From: Methylobacterium crusticola
GTDB taxonomy: Bacteria > Pseudomonadota > Alphaproteobacteria > Rhizobiales > Beijerinckiaceae
Direction: 5' to 3'
Assembly: GCF_003574465.1 (NCBI RefSeq)
Contig: NZ_QOWC01000002.1
Coordinates: forward strand, 1 to 64,000
DNA: 64,000 nt
In this document: piece after piece, positions 34,472 to 46,032 of the stretch
How positions within the stretch are numbered: position 1 is the stretch's first letter
How the letters are laid out: every line of letters begins with the position of its first letter
Position numbers and translations under genes: made by a program
Notes under the pieces: model-generated
Seen by the model: only the letters and a program-made list of their open reading frames with translations
Database searches by the model: none
What the model was told of the DNA's origin: nothing

Positions 34472-35470
34472 ATGATCAGGAGCGTCGGGGCCATGCCGGA
34501 CGGCGAGCCGATCCGGGAGGCGCGCCTGTCGGGGGCGGGGCTCGACGTCGCGATCCTGAGCGTCGGCGCCGCGCTCCGCCGGCTCGCCTTCGCGGGGCGG
34601 CCGGTGACGCTCGCCTGCCCGGACCCGGCGGACTACGTCGCGCGCTCGCCCCAGATGGGCGCGGTCGTCGGGCGCGTCGCCAACCGCATCGCGGGCGGGC
34701 GCTTCACCCTGGACGGCACGGCCTACGCCCTGCCCCGCAACGAGGCCGGACGGACACACCTGCACGGGGGCGTGCGCGGCTTCTCGCGGCGCAACTGGAC
34801 CTGCCGCGCCGACGCCGACGACGCCGTCACCCTGGCCTACCGCGCCGCCGACGGCGAGGAGGGCTATCCGGGCGCCCTCGCGGTGCGCTGCACCTACGCC
34901 ATCGCCGGGCCCGGCACCCTGCGCTGCACCCTCACGGCGACCTGCGACCGGCCGACCCTCGTCAACCTCGCGGCCCATTCCTACTTCAACCTCGCCCTGC
35001 CGCCGGGGGGCGGTCCCGCTCCCGGCATCGCCGACCACGTGGTGGCGATCCCGGCCGAGGCCTACCTGCCGGTGGACGCCGACCAGATCCCCACCGGGAT
35101 CGCCGCCCCCGTCGCCGGCACGCCCTTCGACCTGCGGGCGCCGCGGCGGATCGGCGACACCGCCTTCGACCACGCCTTCGTGCTGGCGCGGGAGCCGGTC
35201 GCGGCGCCCCGGCCCGTCGCCCGGGTCTCGGCGGCGGGCTCGCGGCTGCGGCTCGAGGTCGCCTCCACCGAGCCGGCGCTCCAGTTCTACGACGGGCGCC
35301 ACCTCGGAGAGGCCGGCCTGGGCTTCGCGCCGCGCACCGGCCTCTGCCTGGAGCCGCAGCGCTTCCCCGACGCCCCCAACCATCCGGGCTTCCCGAGCAT
35401 CGTGCTGCGGCCGGGCGAGACCTACCGCCAGGTCACGGAGTACCGCCTCGGCGAGGGGGAGCCGGGCTGA
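34472..35470 (+). CDS. galM: Aldose 1-epimerase
   Basis: A 332-residue mutarotase. Substrate residues are visible in VVGRVANRIAGGRF, THLHGGVRGFS (His), AHSYFNLA (His, general acid) and CLEPQRFPDAPNH (Glu, general base). It interconverts alpha and beta anomers of aldoses. ATG 34472 has gggagg about seven bases upstream. It stands alone: the amidase operon terminates before it and the next gene is convergent. The 62-bp gap after it has no clear terminator. Confidence 0.93.
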   Translation: MIRSVGAMPDGEPIREARLSGAGLDVAILSVGAALRRLAFAGRPVTLACPDPADYVARSPQMGAVVGRVANRIAGGRFTLDGTAYALPRNEAGRTHLHGGVRGFSRRNWTCRADADDAVTLAYRAADGEEGYPGALAVRCTYAIAGPGTLRCTLTATCDRPTLVNLAAHSYFNLALPPGGGPAPGIADHVVAIPAEAYLPVDADQIPTGIAAPVAGTPFDLRAPRRIGDTAFDHAFVLAREPVAAPRPVARVSAAGSRLRLEVASTEPALQFYDGRHLGEAGLGFAPRTGLCLEPQRFPDAPNHPGFPSIVLRPGETYRQVTEYRLGEGEPG

Positions 35471-35532
35471 CGGCTGCGCCCGCCGGGACGCCCGGCCGCG
35501 CCCGCCGGGAGAAGCTCGGCCGCGCCCCGGGC

Positions 35533-36948
35533 TCACCCCGCCATGTCGAGGGGCGGCGCCAGCCCGTCGGGCAGCGGGCTGACGAAGGGGGTCCGGGCGA
35601 GGCGCGCGGCGTGGTCGGCCTTGGCGCGGGCGAGCAGCCCGGGATCCTCCAGCACCTCCACGGCGGTCCCGGCCATCACCTTGGCGACGTGGACCATGCC
35701 CTTGTGGGCCGCCGGCGCCTTGCCCTGCGCGGTAAGCTGCCAGGAATGGCCCGGCGTGCCGATGGCGTAGGTGGCGCCGCGGGCCTGCACGGTCGGCACC
35801 GCCCAGCTGACGTCGCCCACGTCCGTCGAGGCCATCATGCGCTCGCCCCGGGCGTCCAGCGGCACGACGCGGTCGCAGAGCGGGGCGTCCGTCACCGGCA
35901 TGCCGAAGCGGCGATGGGCCGAGACGACGTCGTCGGGGCGCAGGGTGCTCCGGATCGCCTCGGCGAAGGCCCGGTCGGCCGCGTCGAAGGCGGGCGGCCC
36001 GAGGCGCGCGAGGTTGGCGTGCATCGCCTCCTCCAGGGGCGCGTTGCCCAGCAGGTTGCTCATCGCGCTGACCACCCGGGCGGTGACGGCGGTCTCCGTC
36101 ATCAGCGCGGCGCCCTCCGCCACGCGCCGGACCCGCCCGACGAGGTCGAGGAGGCCGGGCAGGTCGGCGGCGCGCACGAGGTAGCGCACCGTGGCGCCGG
36201 CCTGGACGACGTTCGGCGCGATGCCGCCGGCGTCGAGGTAGGCGTAGTGGATGCGCGCGTCGCTCGGCACGTGCTCGCGCAGGTAGTTCACGCCGACGTT
36301 CATGAGCTCGACGGCGTCGAGGGCGCTGCGCCCCAGGTGGGGGGCCGCCGCCGCGTGCGCGGCCCGGCCCGCGAAGGAGACGTCGAGGAGCTGGACCGCG
36401 AGGGATTCCGGCTCGCTCACGCTCGCGAACGGGGCGGGGTGCCAGGTGATGGCGACGTCGACGTCCGCGAAGATCCCGTCCCGCACCATGAAGGTCTTGG
36501 CCGCGCCCCCCTCCTCGGCCGGGCAGCCGTAGTAGCGCACGCGCCCGGGCCGGCCGGTCTCGGCGAGCCAGTCCCGCACGGCCGCCGCCGCCAGCATGGC
36601 GCCCGCCCCCAGGAGGTTGTGCCCGCAGCCGTGCCCGGCGGCCTCCCCGGGCCGGGGCCGATGCTCGGCCACGCCCGCCTCCTGGCTCAGGCCCGGGAGC
36701 GCGTCGTACTCGCCCAGGATCGCGATCACCGGCCCGCCCTCGCCGGCCTCGCCCACGAGGGCCGTCGGGATGCCGGCCAGCCCCTCCGTCACCCGGAAGC
36801 CCTGGTCGCGCAGCAGGGCGGCGTGGGCGGCCGCGGAGCGCGTCTCCCGGAAGTTCTCCTCGGGCATCTCCCAGACCCGGTCCGACAGGGCGATGAAGGG
36901 CTCCGCCCGGGCGTCCACGATGCGCCAGATCGCTTCGCTGTTCCGCAT
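35533..36948 (-). CDS. M20-family amidohydrolase (AbgB-like)
   Basis: A 471-residue metallopeptidase. Metal ligands sit in GHGCGHNLLGAG (His), PAEEGGAAK (Glu pair) and WHPAPF (His). A dimerisation domain lies in the middle, with a late GTPGHSWQ. The closest relatives by pattern are aminobenzoyl-glutamate utilisation protein B and other acyl-amino-acid amidohydrolases; the substrate is open. Single gene, convergent with galM. Confidence 0.9.
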   Translation of the reverse strand: MRNSEAIWRIVDARAEPFIALSDRVWEMPEENFRETRSAAAHAALLRDQGFRVTEGLAGIPTALVGEAGEGGPVIAILGEYDALPGLSQEAGVAEHRPRPGEAAGHGCGHNLLGAGAMLAAAAVRDWLAETGRPGRVRYYGCPAEEGGAAKTFMVRDGIFADVDVAITWHPAPFASVSEPESLAVQLLDVSFAGRAAHAAAAPHLGRSALDAVELMNVGVNYLREHVPSDARIHYAYLDAGGIAPNVVQAGATVRYLVRAADLPGLLDLVGRVRRVAEGAALMTETAVTARVVSAMSNLLGNAPLEEAMHANLARLGPPAFDAADRAFAEAIRSTLRPDDVVSAHRRFGMPVTDAPLCDRVVPLDARGERMMASTDVGDVSWAVPTVQARGATYAIGTPGHSWQLTAQGKAPAAHKGMVHVAKVMAGTAVEVLEDPGLLARAKADHAARLARTPFVSPLPDGLAPPLDMAG

Positions 36949-37042
36949 GGTCCTCTCGTGCCTCCCGCCCCGGCCCGCGCCGCCCGCCCCGGCGGGCCGG
37001 CTCGCCGGCGCCGGGAGCGCCGTGCAGGATAGGGGCCTTCCC

Positions 37043-37678
37043 CTATGCGCCGCGCGCGTCCCAGGCCCGGCGCGCGAGCGCGCGGTCCACGAAGTCGAGG
37101 CGATCCTGGCCCCAGAACAGCTCGCCGTCGAGCACCAGGGTGGGCGAGCCGAACACGCCGAGCGCCTCGGCCTCGGCGCCGTTGCGCCGGTACTCGGCCT
37201 GGACCGGGGCGCTGCCCTCGGCCGCGCGGAGCGCCTCCCCGGGCAGGCCGTTCTCGTCGGCGACGGCGCGCCGCACGGCCGGGTCGGCGATGTCGCGCTC
37301 CTCCGCCCAGAGCGCGCGCAGGATCGCGTGCGAGAGCCGGAAGGCGTCGAGGCCGGCCTGCTGGGCGGCGATCACCATGAAGCCCGCGGGCTTGTTCCAG
37401 CCGGGCGCCGGGTTCTCCGCGGGATAGTGGCGCGGCGCGACCGTGAGGGGCACGCCGAGGTAGTCGCGCCAGCGGGCGAGCTCGACGGCATGATACGCGC
37501 GTCGCGGCCGGGGCCGGGTCCGGATCGGCACGCCGCCGGTCCGCGGGACCACCTCCTGGAAGTCGAACGGCTTCAGCACGAGCCGGGCGCGGTGGCGGCG
37601 CACGATGTCCTGGAGCCGCGGGCCGCCCAGATAGGCCCAGGGCGACGACAGGCTGTAGAAGCAGGACAATTCGGGCAT
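37043..37678 (-). CDS. 2-hydroxychromene-2-carboxylate isomerase family protein (DsbA-like)
   Basis: A 211-residue thioredoxin-fold protein of the kappa-GST/HCCA-isomerase family. The N-terminal YSLSSPWAYLG holds the active-site Ser instead of a Cys pair, and GVFGSPTLVLDGELFWGQDRL is the family C-terminal block. It may isomerise an aromatic-degradation intermediate or conjugate glutathione. It is divergent from the FAD oxidoreductase with only 30 bases between starts, so they probably share a promoter. Confidence 0.88.
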   Translation of the reverse strand: MPELSCFYSLSSPWAYLGGPRLQDIVRRHRARLVLKPFDFQEVVPRTGGVPIRTRPRPRRAYHAVELARWRDYLGVPLTVAPRHYPAENPAPGWNKPAGFMVIAAQQAGLDAFRLSHAILRALWAEERDIADPAVRRAVADENGLPGEALRAAEGSAPVQAEYRRNGAEAEALGVFGSPTLVLDGELFWGQDRLDFVDRALARRAWDARGA

Positions 37679-37708
37679 GAGGGGCGCCTCCGGCGGAACG
37701 GATCAGGC

Positions 37709-39166
37709 ATGGATATCCACCACGACGACGCGGCCGTGAAGGGACTGGACGGCTTGGCCGCCGAGGTGCGCCGCGACCTCGCGCGGCTCAACCACCCGCC
37801 GGCGGCCTGGACGCTGCCGGCCGAGGGGCCGGACGGGCGCCCGGTCCTCGACGTGCTGGTGGTCGGGGCCGGGATGTGCGGGCAGACCGCCGCCTTCGCG
37901 CTCCTGCGCGAGGGCGTCGCGAACATCCGGGTGATCGACCGCGCCCCCCGGGGCGCGGAGGGGCCCTGGGGCACCTTCGCCCGCATGGAGACCCTGCGCT
38001 CCCCCAAGCACCTCACGGGGCCCGACCTCGGCGTCCCGTCCCTGACCTTCCGGGCCTGGTTCGAGGCGCAGCACGGCGCGGCGGGCTGGCGCGACCTCTA
38101 CAAGGTCCCCCGCCTCGACTGGCTGCGCTACCTCCTGTTCGTGCGCGACGCCGCCGGCATCCCGGTCGAGAGCGACACCGCCCTCGCGCGGCTCTGGCCC
38201 GCCGGGGGGCTGATCGGGGCCGCCCTCGACGGGCCGGCCGGGCCGGAGACCGTCCACGCCCGCAAGGTGGTGCTGGCCTGCGGCCGCGACGGCTCCGGGG
38301 GCCGGCGGATGCCGGGCTTCGCGGCGGCCGGGACGGGGCGGCTGTTCCACGCCTCGGACCCGATCGACTTCGCGCGCTTCCGCGGCGGCCGCCTGGCGGT
38401 GCTGGGCGCCTCCGCGTCGGCCGTCGACAACGCCGCCGCGGCCCTCGAGGCCGGGGTGCCGGATGTGACCCTGTTCGTGCGGCGCCCCCACTTCCCGCAG
38501 GTGAACAAGTCGAAATGGGCCTCGTTCCCGGGCTTCCTGCGCGGCTACGCGGCCCTGGACGACCGGCAGCGCTGGGCCTTCACCACCTTCATGATGGAGG
38601 AAGGCACGCCCCCGCCCCACGAATCGGTCCTGCGCTGCACCCGCCACCCGGGCTTCCGGATCCGCTTCGGCGAGGGCTGGACGGGCGTGCGCGCGGCGCC
38701 GGACGGCCTCGTGGTCGAGACCGCGCGGGGCCGCTACCCGGTCGAGGCCGCCGTGGCGGCGGCGGGCTTCGAGGTCGACCTCGTGCGGCGCCCGGAGCTC
38801 GCGGCCTTCCGGGACGCCGTCCTGACCTGGGGCGAGCGGGTGCCGGCGGCGCAGGCCGAGGCCCACCCGGAGGCGGCCCGCTTCCCCTATCTCGGCGACG
38901 GCATGCAGATGCTGGAGCGCGTCCCCGGCGCGGCGCCGGACCTCGCGCGGCTCCACGTCTTCAACTGGGGCGTCACGATGAGCCACGGGGCGCTCGCCGG
39001 CGACATCCCGGGCCTCGGCATCGGGGCGACGCGGCTCGCGCAGGCCCTCGTGCGCGACCTGTTCGTGGCGGATGCCGACCGGCACTTCGCGCGGATGCAG
39101 GCGCACGAGGACGACGAGCTCGGCCCGACGGGGTTCTTCGTGCCGCGGGAGGCGCGGCGCCGGTGA
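37709..39166 (+). CDS. FAD/NAD(P)-binding oxidoreductase, flavin-monooxygenase-like
   Basis: A 485-residue protein. The FAD Rossmann motif is VVGAGMCGQTAA near residue 52, followed by the second strand RVIDRAP and GPWGTFARMETLRSPKHL. A second nucleotide motif is VLGASASAVDNAAA near 232. This matches two-dinucleotide-domain flavoproteins (Baeyer-Villiger/N-hydroxylating type), but the substrate is unknown. ATG 37709 is preceded by cggaacggatcagg. It is divergent from the HCCA-isomerase-like gene. Confidence 0.88.
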   Translation: MDIHHDDAAVKGLDGLAAEVRRDLARLNHPPAAWTLPAEGPDGRPVLDVLVVGAGMCGQTAAFALLREGVANIRVIDRAPRGAEGPWGTFARMETLRSPKHLTGPDLGVPSLTFRAWFEAQHGAAGWRDLYKVPRLDWLRYLLFVRDAAGIPVESDTALARLWPAGGLIGAALDGPAGPETVHARKVVLACGRDGSGGRRMPGFAAAGTGRLFHASDPIDFARFRGGRLAVLGASASAVDNAAAALEAGVPDVTLFVRRPHFPQVNKSKWASFPGFLRGYAALDDRQRWAFTTFMMEEGTPPPHESVLRCTRHPGFRIRFGEGWTGVRAAPDGLVVETARGRYPVEAAVAAAGFEVDLVRRPELAAFRDAVLTWGERVPAAQAEAHPEAARFPYLGDGMQMLERVPGAAPDLARLHVFNWGVTMSHGALAGDIPGLGIGATRLAQALVRDLFVADADRHFARMQAHEDDELGPTGFFVPREARRR

Positions 39167-39478
39167 GGAGGTGGCGTCGTTAGCCGAACACCGCGTTCTT
39201 CTCGCGCTCGCTCGCGGTCGTGCGGCCGGGCGTGCCGAGGCAGCCTTCGCTGTTCGTGAAGCCGGAGCGGCCCGGCTCGGCGACGACCCGCAGGCCGGCC
39301 CTTCGCGCCGTCGCCCGGCGGGCCCGCAACGATCCGGCCCCGCGGCAGCCTCGCTCGGCGGTCGGCAGCGACATTTGAGGAACACCCGCCCGCGCCGGGC
39401 GCCGCGGCCGCGATCCTGCCGGGGCCCCGCGGGGCGCGGACCGGATCGCCGGGGCGCAGCCGGGCGGCGGACCGCCCC
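39167..39478. other. Intergenic region, possible small reading frame
   Basis: This 312-bp gap separates two convergent genes. A minus-strand frame from ATG 39374 to 39180 could encode 64 residues ending in FTNSEGCLGTPGRTT and then EREKNAVFG. It has no SD, so coding is doubtful. No repeat or structure is seen in the rest. Confidence 0.35.
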
Positions 39479-40276
39479 TCAGGCCTCCGGGCCGGCGATC
39501 GACAGGTGCGCCCCGTGTGCCAGGACGGTGTCGAGGTCGCCCGCCGGGCGGTCGGACCGGAACACCACCGCGAAGGGCCCCTCCCCCCGGGCCGCGAGGG
39601 CGGCCGCGAGGGCGCCCGCCGGCCCGGAAGGGGCCGCCAGGGTGACGCGCGTCGCCTCGCCGAGGGGGAGCGTCACGGTCCGGGCCGGCGCGTCCGCCAC
39701 CACGGCGTCGCGGATCGGGGCGTCGGGCGGCACGCCGAGGAGGGCGGCGTAGCGGGCCCGCGCGGCCTCGACGTCCCGGACCGCGACCGTGAGCGCGGCG
39801 ACCCCGGTGACGCCGTTCGCGTGGCGGCGGACGTCGCCCTCCTGCACCCGCAGGGCGCGGGGCGTGACGTCGCCGCACAGGAACGGCACGTCGGAGCCCG
39901 GCGCGCGGGCGGTCTTCCAGTCGAGCCGCGCGCCGTCGGGCCGGTGGCGGCCGCCCGGGACGGGGTCGGCGATGTCGAGGCCGCGGCGCTGCGCCGCCGC
40001 CACGTCCGCCTCGATGGCGCCGGGCAGGAGCGCGTGGTCGAGGAATCCCTCGCCGGCCCGGTGATAGACCTCGGACCAGCGGTTGCCGGGCTCGGGGCGC
40101 CGGAAGGCGATGAGCTCCAGGTACGCGCCGTCCGCCAGCACCACCAGGACGTTGTGGGTGATGCCGTTCTGGTGCTCGCCGCCGCGGATCACCGTGAAGC
40201 CGAGGGCCGTGTAGTCCGCGAAGGCGGCGTCGAGGTCGGCGACCGCGATGACGATGTGGTCGAGGGTGAGCGGCAT
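39479..40276 (-). CDS. VOC / glyoxalase-fold protein
   Basis: A 265-residue protein of the glyoxalase-like (VOC) family. The N-terminal module is LDHIVIAVADLDAAFADY with the His metal ligand, then GTH-type ITHNVLV and YLELIAF; a second module starts near GVTGVAALTVAVRD. The function is unknown: dioxygenase, lyase or isomerase are possible. ATG 40276 has AGGAA eight bases upstream. It sits 47 bases after the dipeptide-type ABC ATPase and may belong to that operon. Confidence 0.85.
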   Translation of the reverse strand: MPLTLDHIVIAVADLDAAFADYTALGFTVIRGGEHQNGITHNVLVVLADGAYLELIAFRRPEPGNRWSEVYHRAGEGFLDHALLPGAIEADVAAAQRRGLDIADPVPGGRHRPDGARLDWKTARAPGSDVPFLCGDVTPRALRVQEGDVRRHANGVTGVAALTVAVRDVEAARARYAALLGVPPDAPIRDAVVADAPARTVTLPLGEATRVTLAAPSGPAGALAAALAARGEGPFAVVFRSDRPAGDLDTVLAHGAHLSIAGPEA

Positions 40277-40323
40277 GGCGGGTTCCTGTCGGGGCGGTGG
40301 TTCGGACGGGGGCGGGGCGCCCC

Positions 40324-41954
<1,631 letters not shown>

Positions 41955-41958
<4 letters not shown>

Positions 41959-42806
41959 GGCACGGCCTTCACCGGCGCCGCCCCGCGCAGGCGCGGGTTC
42001 AGGGCGTCGTTGAGGCCCTGGCCGACGAGCGAGACGGCGAGCACCGTGAGCAGGATCGCGACGCCGGGGATCGCCGACACGTACCATTGCGTGCGCAGCA
42101 CCCCCCGGCCCGCCCCGATCAGGTTGCCCCAGGAGGCGATGTTCGGGTCCGAGAGGTTGAGGAAGGCGAGCGCGCTCTCGAGCAGGATCGCCACCGCCAT
42201 CACGACGCTGGCGTAGACGATCACCGGCGGCAGGGCGTTCGGCAGGATCTCCCGCACGATGATGCGGGCGTCGCCCATGCCGAGCACCCGGCAGGCCTGC
42301 ACGAACTCGCGCTGGCGCAGGGAGAGGAACTCGGCCCGGGTGAGCCGGGCGGGGGCCGGCCAGGAGACGAGGCCGATCGCCACCGTGACGGTGGTGATGT
42401 CCGAGCCGAACACCGCCACGAGCACGAGGAGCAGCAGGAAGCTCGGCAGGGTCTGGAACGCCTCGGTGACCCGCATCAGGGCCTCGTCCACGAGGCCGCC
42501 GTAATAGCCGGCGAGCGCCCCGACCGCGATGCCGATCGCGACCGCGATCAGCGTCGCGACGAGGCCGATCAGCAGCGAGACCCGGGCGCCGTAGAAGATC
42601 TGGGCGGCGATGTCGCGCCCGCTCGGGTCCGTGCCGAGCCAGGCCCGCGGGTTGGCGAAGGGCCATTGCAGCGGCCGGCCGACGAGGCTCAGCGGGTCGT
42701 TCGGGAACAGCAGGGGGGCGACGAGGGCCGCCAGGATCACGGCCGCGAGGAGGAGCGCGCCGAGGAGCGCGGCGGGGTTGCCGAGGAGGCGCCGCAGGAT
42801 CGCCAT
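41955..42806 (-). CDS. Dipeptide-type ABC transporter permease, DppC-like
   Basis: A 283-residue inner-membrane permease. The N-terminal helix is LLAAVILAALVAPLLF, followed by a periplasmic stretch with WLGTDPSGRDIAAQI typical of DppC. The EAA loop is ACRVLGMGDARIIVREILPNALPP near 190. It follows the DppB-like gene by five bases. Confidence 0.94.
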
Positions 42807-42811
42807 GGCGC

Positions 42812-43789
42812 CTAGCGCCCCGCCGCGATGCGCGGGTCGAGCCGCCCGTAGACGAGGTCGACCGCGAAGTTGACCGCGATCACGAGGAGCGCCGACACGA
42901 ACACGATGCCCAGCAGGGTGTTGAGGTCGCGCTGCACCACCGACTCGTAGGCGAGGCGGCCGAGGCCCGGCAGCGCGAACACGCTCTCGACCACCACCGA
43001 GCCCCCCAGCATGGTGCCGGCCTGGAGCCCGACCAGCGTCACCATGGGCAGGAGCGCGTTGCGCAGGGCGTGGCGCACGATGATGCCGGTCTCGCCCAGC
43101 CCCTTGGCGCGGGCCGTGCGGACGAAGTCGAGGCCCATCACCTCGAGCATCGAGGCCCGCATGATCCGCAGGTAGGTGGCCAGGAACACGAGGGCCAGCG
43201 TCAGGGTCGGCAGCACGAGGTGGCGGGCGATGTCGAGGGCGCGGGCGAGCCCCGAGACGCCCGAGCCCACCTCCTCGAAGCCGCCGGCGGGCAGCCAGCC
43301 GAGGTGGATCGCGAACAGCACGATGCCCATCAGGCCGAACCAGAACGAGGGCGTGGCGTAGAAGACGAGGCCGAGGGTCGAGATCAGCGTGTCGGGCCAG
43401 CGGCCGACCCGCCGCGCCGCCACGATGCCGAGCAGCGTCCCGCCCGCGAAGGCGAGGCCGAGCGAGGCGCCCATGAGCAGCAGGGTCACGGGCAGCCGCT
43501 CGGCGATGACGGTCGCGACCGGCTTGCCGTAGATCGCCGAGGAGCCGAGGTCGAGCCGCACCAGCCGCCAGAGGTAGCCGCCGAGCTGGGCGGCGACCGA
43601 GAGGTCGAGCCCGTAGTAGCGCCGCATCTGCGCGGCGGTGGCCGGGTCGCCGCCGCCCATCTGGGCCATCAGGGCGTCGACCGTGTCGCCGGGCGCGAGC
43701 TGGAGCAGCAGGAACAGCCCCGCCAGGATGATGAGGAGGGTCGGCAGGCTGGCGGCGAGGCGCCGCAGGGCGAGGAGCAGGATGGTCAT
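42812..43789 (-). CDS. Dipeptide-type ABC transporter permease, DppB-like
   Basis: A 325-residue permease with the DppB N-terminus (RRLAASLPTLLIILAGLF, then LAPGD) and the EAA loop FVRTARAKGLGETGIIVRHALRN near 225, ending in DLVYGRLDPRI. It transports peptides, opines or other compounds bound by the adjacent SBP. It lies 118 bases after that SBP gene. Confidence 0.94.
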   Translation of the reverse strand: MTILLLALRRLAASLPTLLIILAGLFLLLQLAPGDTVDALMAQMGGGDPATAAQMRRYYGLDLSVAAQLGGYLWRLVRLDLGSSAIYGKPVATVIAERLPVTLLLMGASLGLAFAGGTLLGIVAARRVGRWPDTLISTLGLVFYATPSFWFGLMGIVLFAIHLGWLPAGGFEEVGSGVSGLARALDIARHLVLPTLTLALVFLATYLRIMRASMLEVMGLDFVRTARAKGLGETGIIVRHALRNALLPMVTLVGLQAGTMLGGSVVVESVFALPGLGRLAYESVVQRDLNTLLGIVFVSALLVIAVNFAVDLVYGRLDPRIAAGR

Positions 43790-43907
43790 GGCGGGAGAGT
43801 GGTCACGGGAACGGGACGCCGGCCCGCCGGCTCCCCGGGACGCCGCGCGCGCCGGGGAGCAGGCCGCGGAGCGGGCCAGGGCGCGGGCCGCGCGGGGGCG
43901 GGCCCCC

Positions 43908-45506
43908 TCACGCCTCGATCCAGGCGTCGTGCCAGTCGCCCGAGCCCCAGCGCGGCATGTTGTGGTCCCCGCGCAGGCGCTTGCTCGTCGCCGACAGGAA
44001 GGTGCGCTCGATCATCATCCAGACCGGGATCTCGTCGTTCACGGCCTTGACCCAGCGGGCGTAGAGCGCCTTGCGCCGCTCCGGGTCGAGCTCGCTCGCG
44101 GCCTCGTCCACGAGCGTGTCGACCGCGTCCGACTGCCAGCCGTACTGGTTGGTCCAGGGCGCGCCCTTGGGCGAGCCGGAGCGGTACCAGACCGTGGTCG
44201 AGACCGCCGGGTCGCCGCGGTACTGGTGCCAGCCCGTGGCGAGGTCGAAGTTCCAGTCGCGGTAGACGGTCGAGAGTGCCCCCGCGTTGTCCATGTTGAC
44301 GATGTCGACCCGGATGCCGACGGCCTGGAGCGACTGCTGGATGAAGGTCGCGAGGAGCGGCACGTCCTCGCCGTTCATGATCGGGACGAGCTTGAGGGCG
44401 AAGCGCGTCCCGCCGGCCCCGCGCCGGAAGCCGGCCTCGTCGAGGAGGGCCGCGGCCTTCCTGGGGTCGTAGGCGTAGGGCGGGGCGCCGTCGGGGTAGA
44501 AGGCCGCCGAGGTCGACGGGATCGGGCCCGTGGCGGGCTTGCCGAGGCCGTAGATGAAGTTCTCGATGAAGAACGGCACGTCGATGGCGTGCGCGATGGC
44601 GCGCCGCACCCGCACGTCGGAGAGCTCCTTGCGCCGGGTGTTGAACTCCAGGGTGTTGTTGAAGGCGTTCGCCTCGAGGCCCTTGCTCGAGACCGTGAAG
44701 CGCGGGTCCGACTTCAGCCGGTCGAGGTCGGCGAGGGCGAGGGCGTTGTAGGTCGAGAGCTGGACCTGCCCGGTCTCCAGCGCCGCGGTGGCGGCCGCCT
44801 TGTCGATGATGAAGCGCCAGACGATCCGGTCGAGGTAGGGGAAGCCCGCCCGCCAGTAGTCGGGGTTGCGCTCCGCGATGACGTACTGCCCGCGCTCGTA
44901 CTGCACGAACCGGAACGGCCCGGTGCCGATCGGCGCCGTGTTGGCCGGGTTCTCGAGCACGTTGGTGTTCTCGAAGACGTGCCGGGGCGCGACGTAGCCG
45001 AGGTCGCACAGGGCCCGCAGCAGCAGGTTGAGGGGCATCGGCCGGGAGTACCGGAACACCGCCGTCGTGGCGTCGGGCGTGTCGACCGCCTCCAGGTAGA
45101 GCTGGAGCTGCGTGCCGTAGTTCAGGTACTTCTTCCACATCTCCATCGCGGTGTACTGCACGTCCGCCGAGGTGAAGGGCTTGCCGTCGTGCCACTTCAC
45201 CCCCTCGCGCAGCCGGAACGTCACGGTCCGGCCGTCGGGCGTCGCCTCCCAGCCGGTGGCGAGCACCGGCGCGGGCCTGCCCTCCTGGTCGAGGTCGACG
45301 AGCGGCTCCATGATCTTCGAGGTGATGATGTAGACGCCCGTCGAGGCCCGGATCGCCGGGTTCAGCACGCGCTGCTCGCCGTTGAGCTGGACCGTCAGCA
45401 CGCCCCCGCGCCGCGCCGCCTGGGCCAGGGCCGCGGGGCTCCAGGCGGCGGCGCCGAGCGCGAGCGCGCCGGCGGTCTTGAGGGCCTCGCGGCGGTTGAT
45501 GATCAT
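43908..45506 (-). CDS. ABC transporter substrate-binding protein, family 5 (DppA/OppA-like)
   Basis: A 532-residue periplasmic receptor. The start ATG 45506 gives MIINRREALKTAGALALGAA, a signal with twin Arg, cut near ALAQA. The core has NPAIRASTGVYI, REGVKWHDGKPFTSADV (family signature) and APIGTGPFRFVQYERG. Two in-frame ATGs lie upstream (45539, 45566) but would put charged residues before the signal. First gene of a five-gene leftward unit ending with the VOC protein. Confidence 0.93.
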   Translation of the reverse strand: MIINRREALKTAGALALGAAAWSPAALAQAARRGGVLTVQLNGEQRVLNPAIRASTGVYIITSKIMEPLVDLDQEGRPAPVLATGWEATPDGRTVTFRLREGVKWHDGKPFTSADVQYTAMEMWKKYLNYGTQLQLYLEAVDTPDATTAVFRYSRPMPLNLLLRALCDLGYVAPRHVFENTNVLENPANTAPIGTGPFRFVQYERGQYVIAERNPDYWRAGFPYLDRIVWRFIIDKAAATAALETGQVQLSTYNALALADLDRLKSDPRFTVSSKGLEANAFNNTLEFNTRRKELSDVRVRRAIAHAIDVPFFIENFIYGLGKPATGPIPSTSAAFYPDGAPPYAYDPRKAAALLDEAGFRRGAGGTRFALKLVPIMNGEDVPLLATFIQQSLQAVGIRVDIVNMDNAGALSTVYRDWNFDLATGWHQYRGDPAVSTTVWYRSGSPKGAPWTNQYGWQSDAVDTLVDEAASELDPERRKALYARWVKAVNDEIPVWMMIERTFLSATSKRLRGDHNMPRWGSGDWHDAWIEA

Positions 45507-45666
45507 CGGTTCGCACCCACACTCCGACAGCGCTGCCATCCTTGCCGCCTTGCGGCGGGTTCGCAATGGATGACGGGTGCTATTTCGCAGGTGCGGGGAG
45601 AAGGATCGTCTCCGGAACAGCTACCCGTGAGGAGGATCTTCGCCGGACCGGGGCCGGGGCGCGGCC

Positions 45667-46032
45667 TCACATCGCACCGGCGCCCACGTCATGCCCGGCC
45701 CCGGCGCGGGAGGCGGCCCGGCGGGCCGGCCGGGCCCCGTCGCGCCCGCCCGCCGAGCGGGCGGGGTCGCCCACCGAGCGGGCGGGGTCGCCCACCGAGC
45801 GGGCGGGGCTGCCCGCCGCCGCGAAGGCCTGCTGCAGCACCCGCCGCCCCGACAGGTCGTGCACCGTGACGCGCCACTCCGACCAGTCCGCCCGGTCGTC
45901 GAGGCTGCGCATCACGTCGCGCGCCACCTCCCGGGCCCGGAGGGCGAGGCGCCCGGGGTTGCGGACCACCGCCCCCGTGGTGTCGAGGACGCATTCGGAG
46001 CCGTTCGTGCAGTGAAAGCGGTATCGCGCCAT
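45667..46032 (-). CDS. DUF6894-family protein
   Basis: A 121-residue protein. The N-terminal ~75 residues (MARYRFHCTNGSECVLD, then RADWSEWRVTVHDLSGRRVL) match small DUF6894 proteins common in Methylobacterium. The function is unknown. After the domain comes a 7-residue repeat of the type D-P-A-R-S-V-G, three times, and an Arg/Ala-rich tail, so it is longer than usual. Single gene; the 100-bp gap to the SBP gene is unremarkable. Confidence 0.8.
   Translation of the reverse strand: MARYRFHCTNGSECVLDTTGAVVRNPGRLALRAREVARDVMRSLDDRADWSEWRVTVHDLSGRRVLQQAFAAAGSPARSVGDPARSVGDPARSAGGRDGARPARRAASRAGAGHDVGAGAM
45754..45816. repeat. 21-nt tandem repeat inside DUF6894 gene
   Basis: Three copies (45754-45774, 45775-45795, 45796-45816) starting cgagcgggcgggg. 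The first two are identical. In frame it encodes a heptapeptide repeat in the C-terminal tail. Confidence 0.85.

Noticed and set aside
39180-39374. 64-codon minus-strand gene
   Set aside because: No SD, no recognised family and Arg-rich composition; mentioned only in the gap entry.
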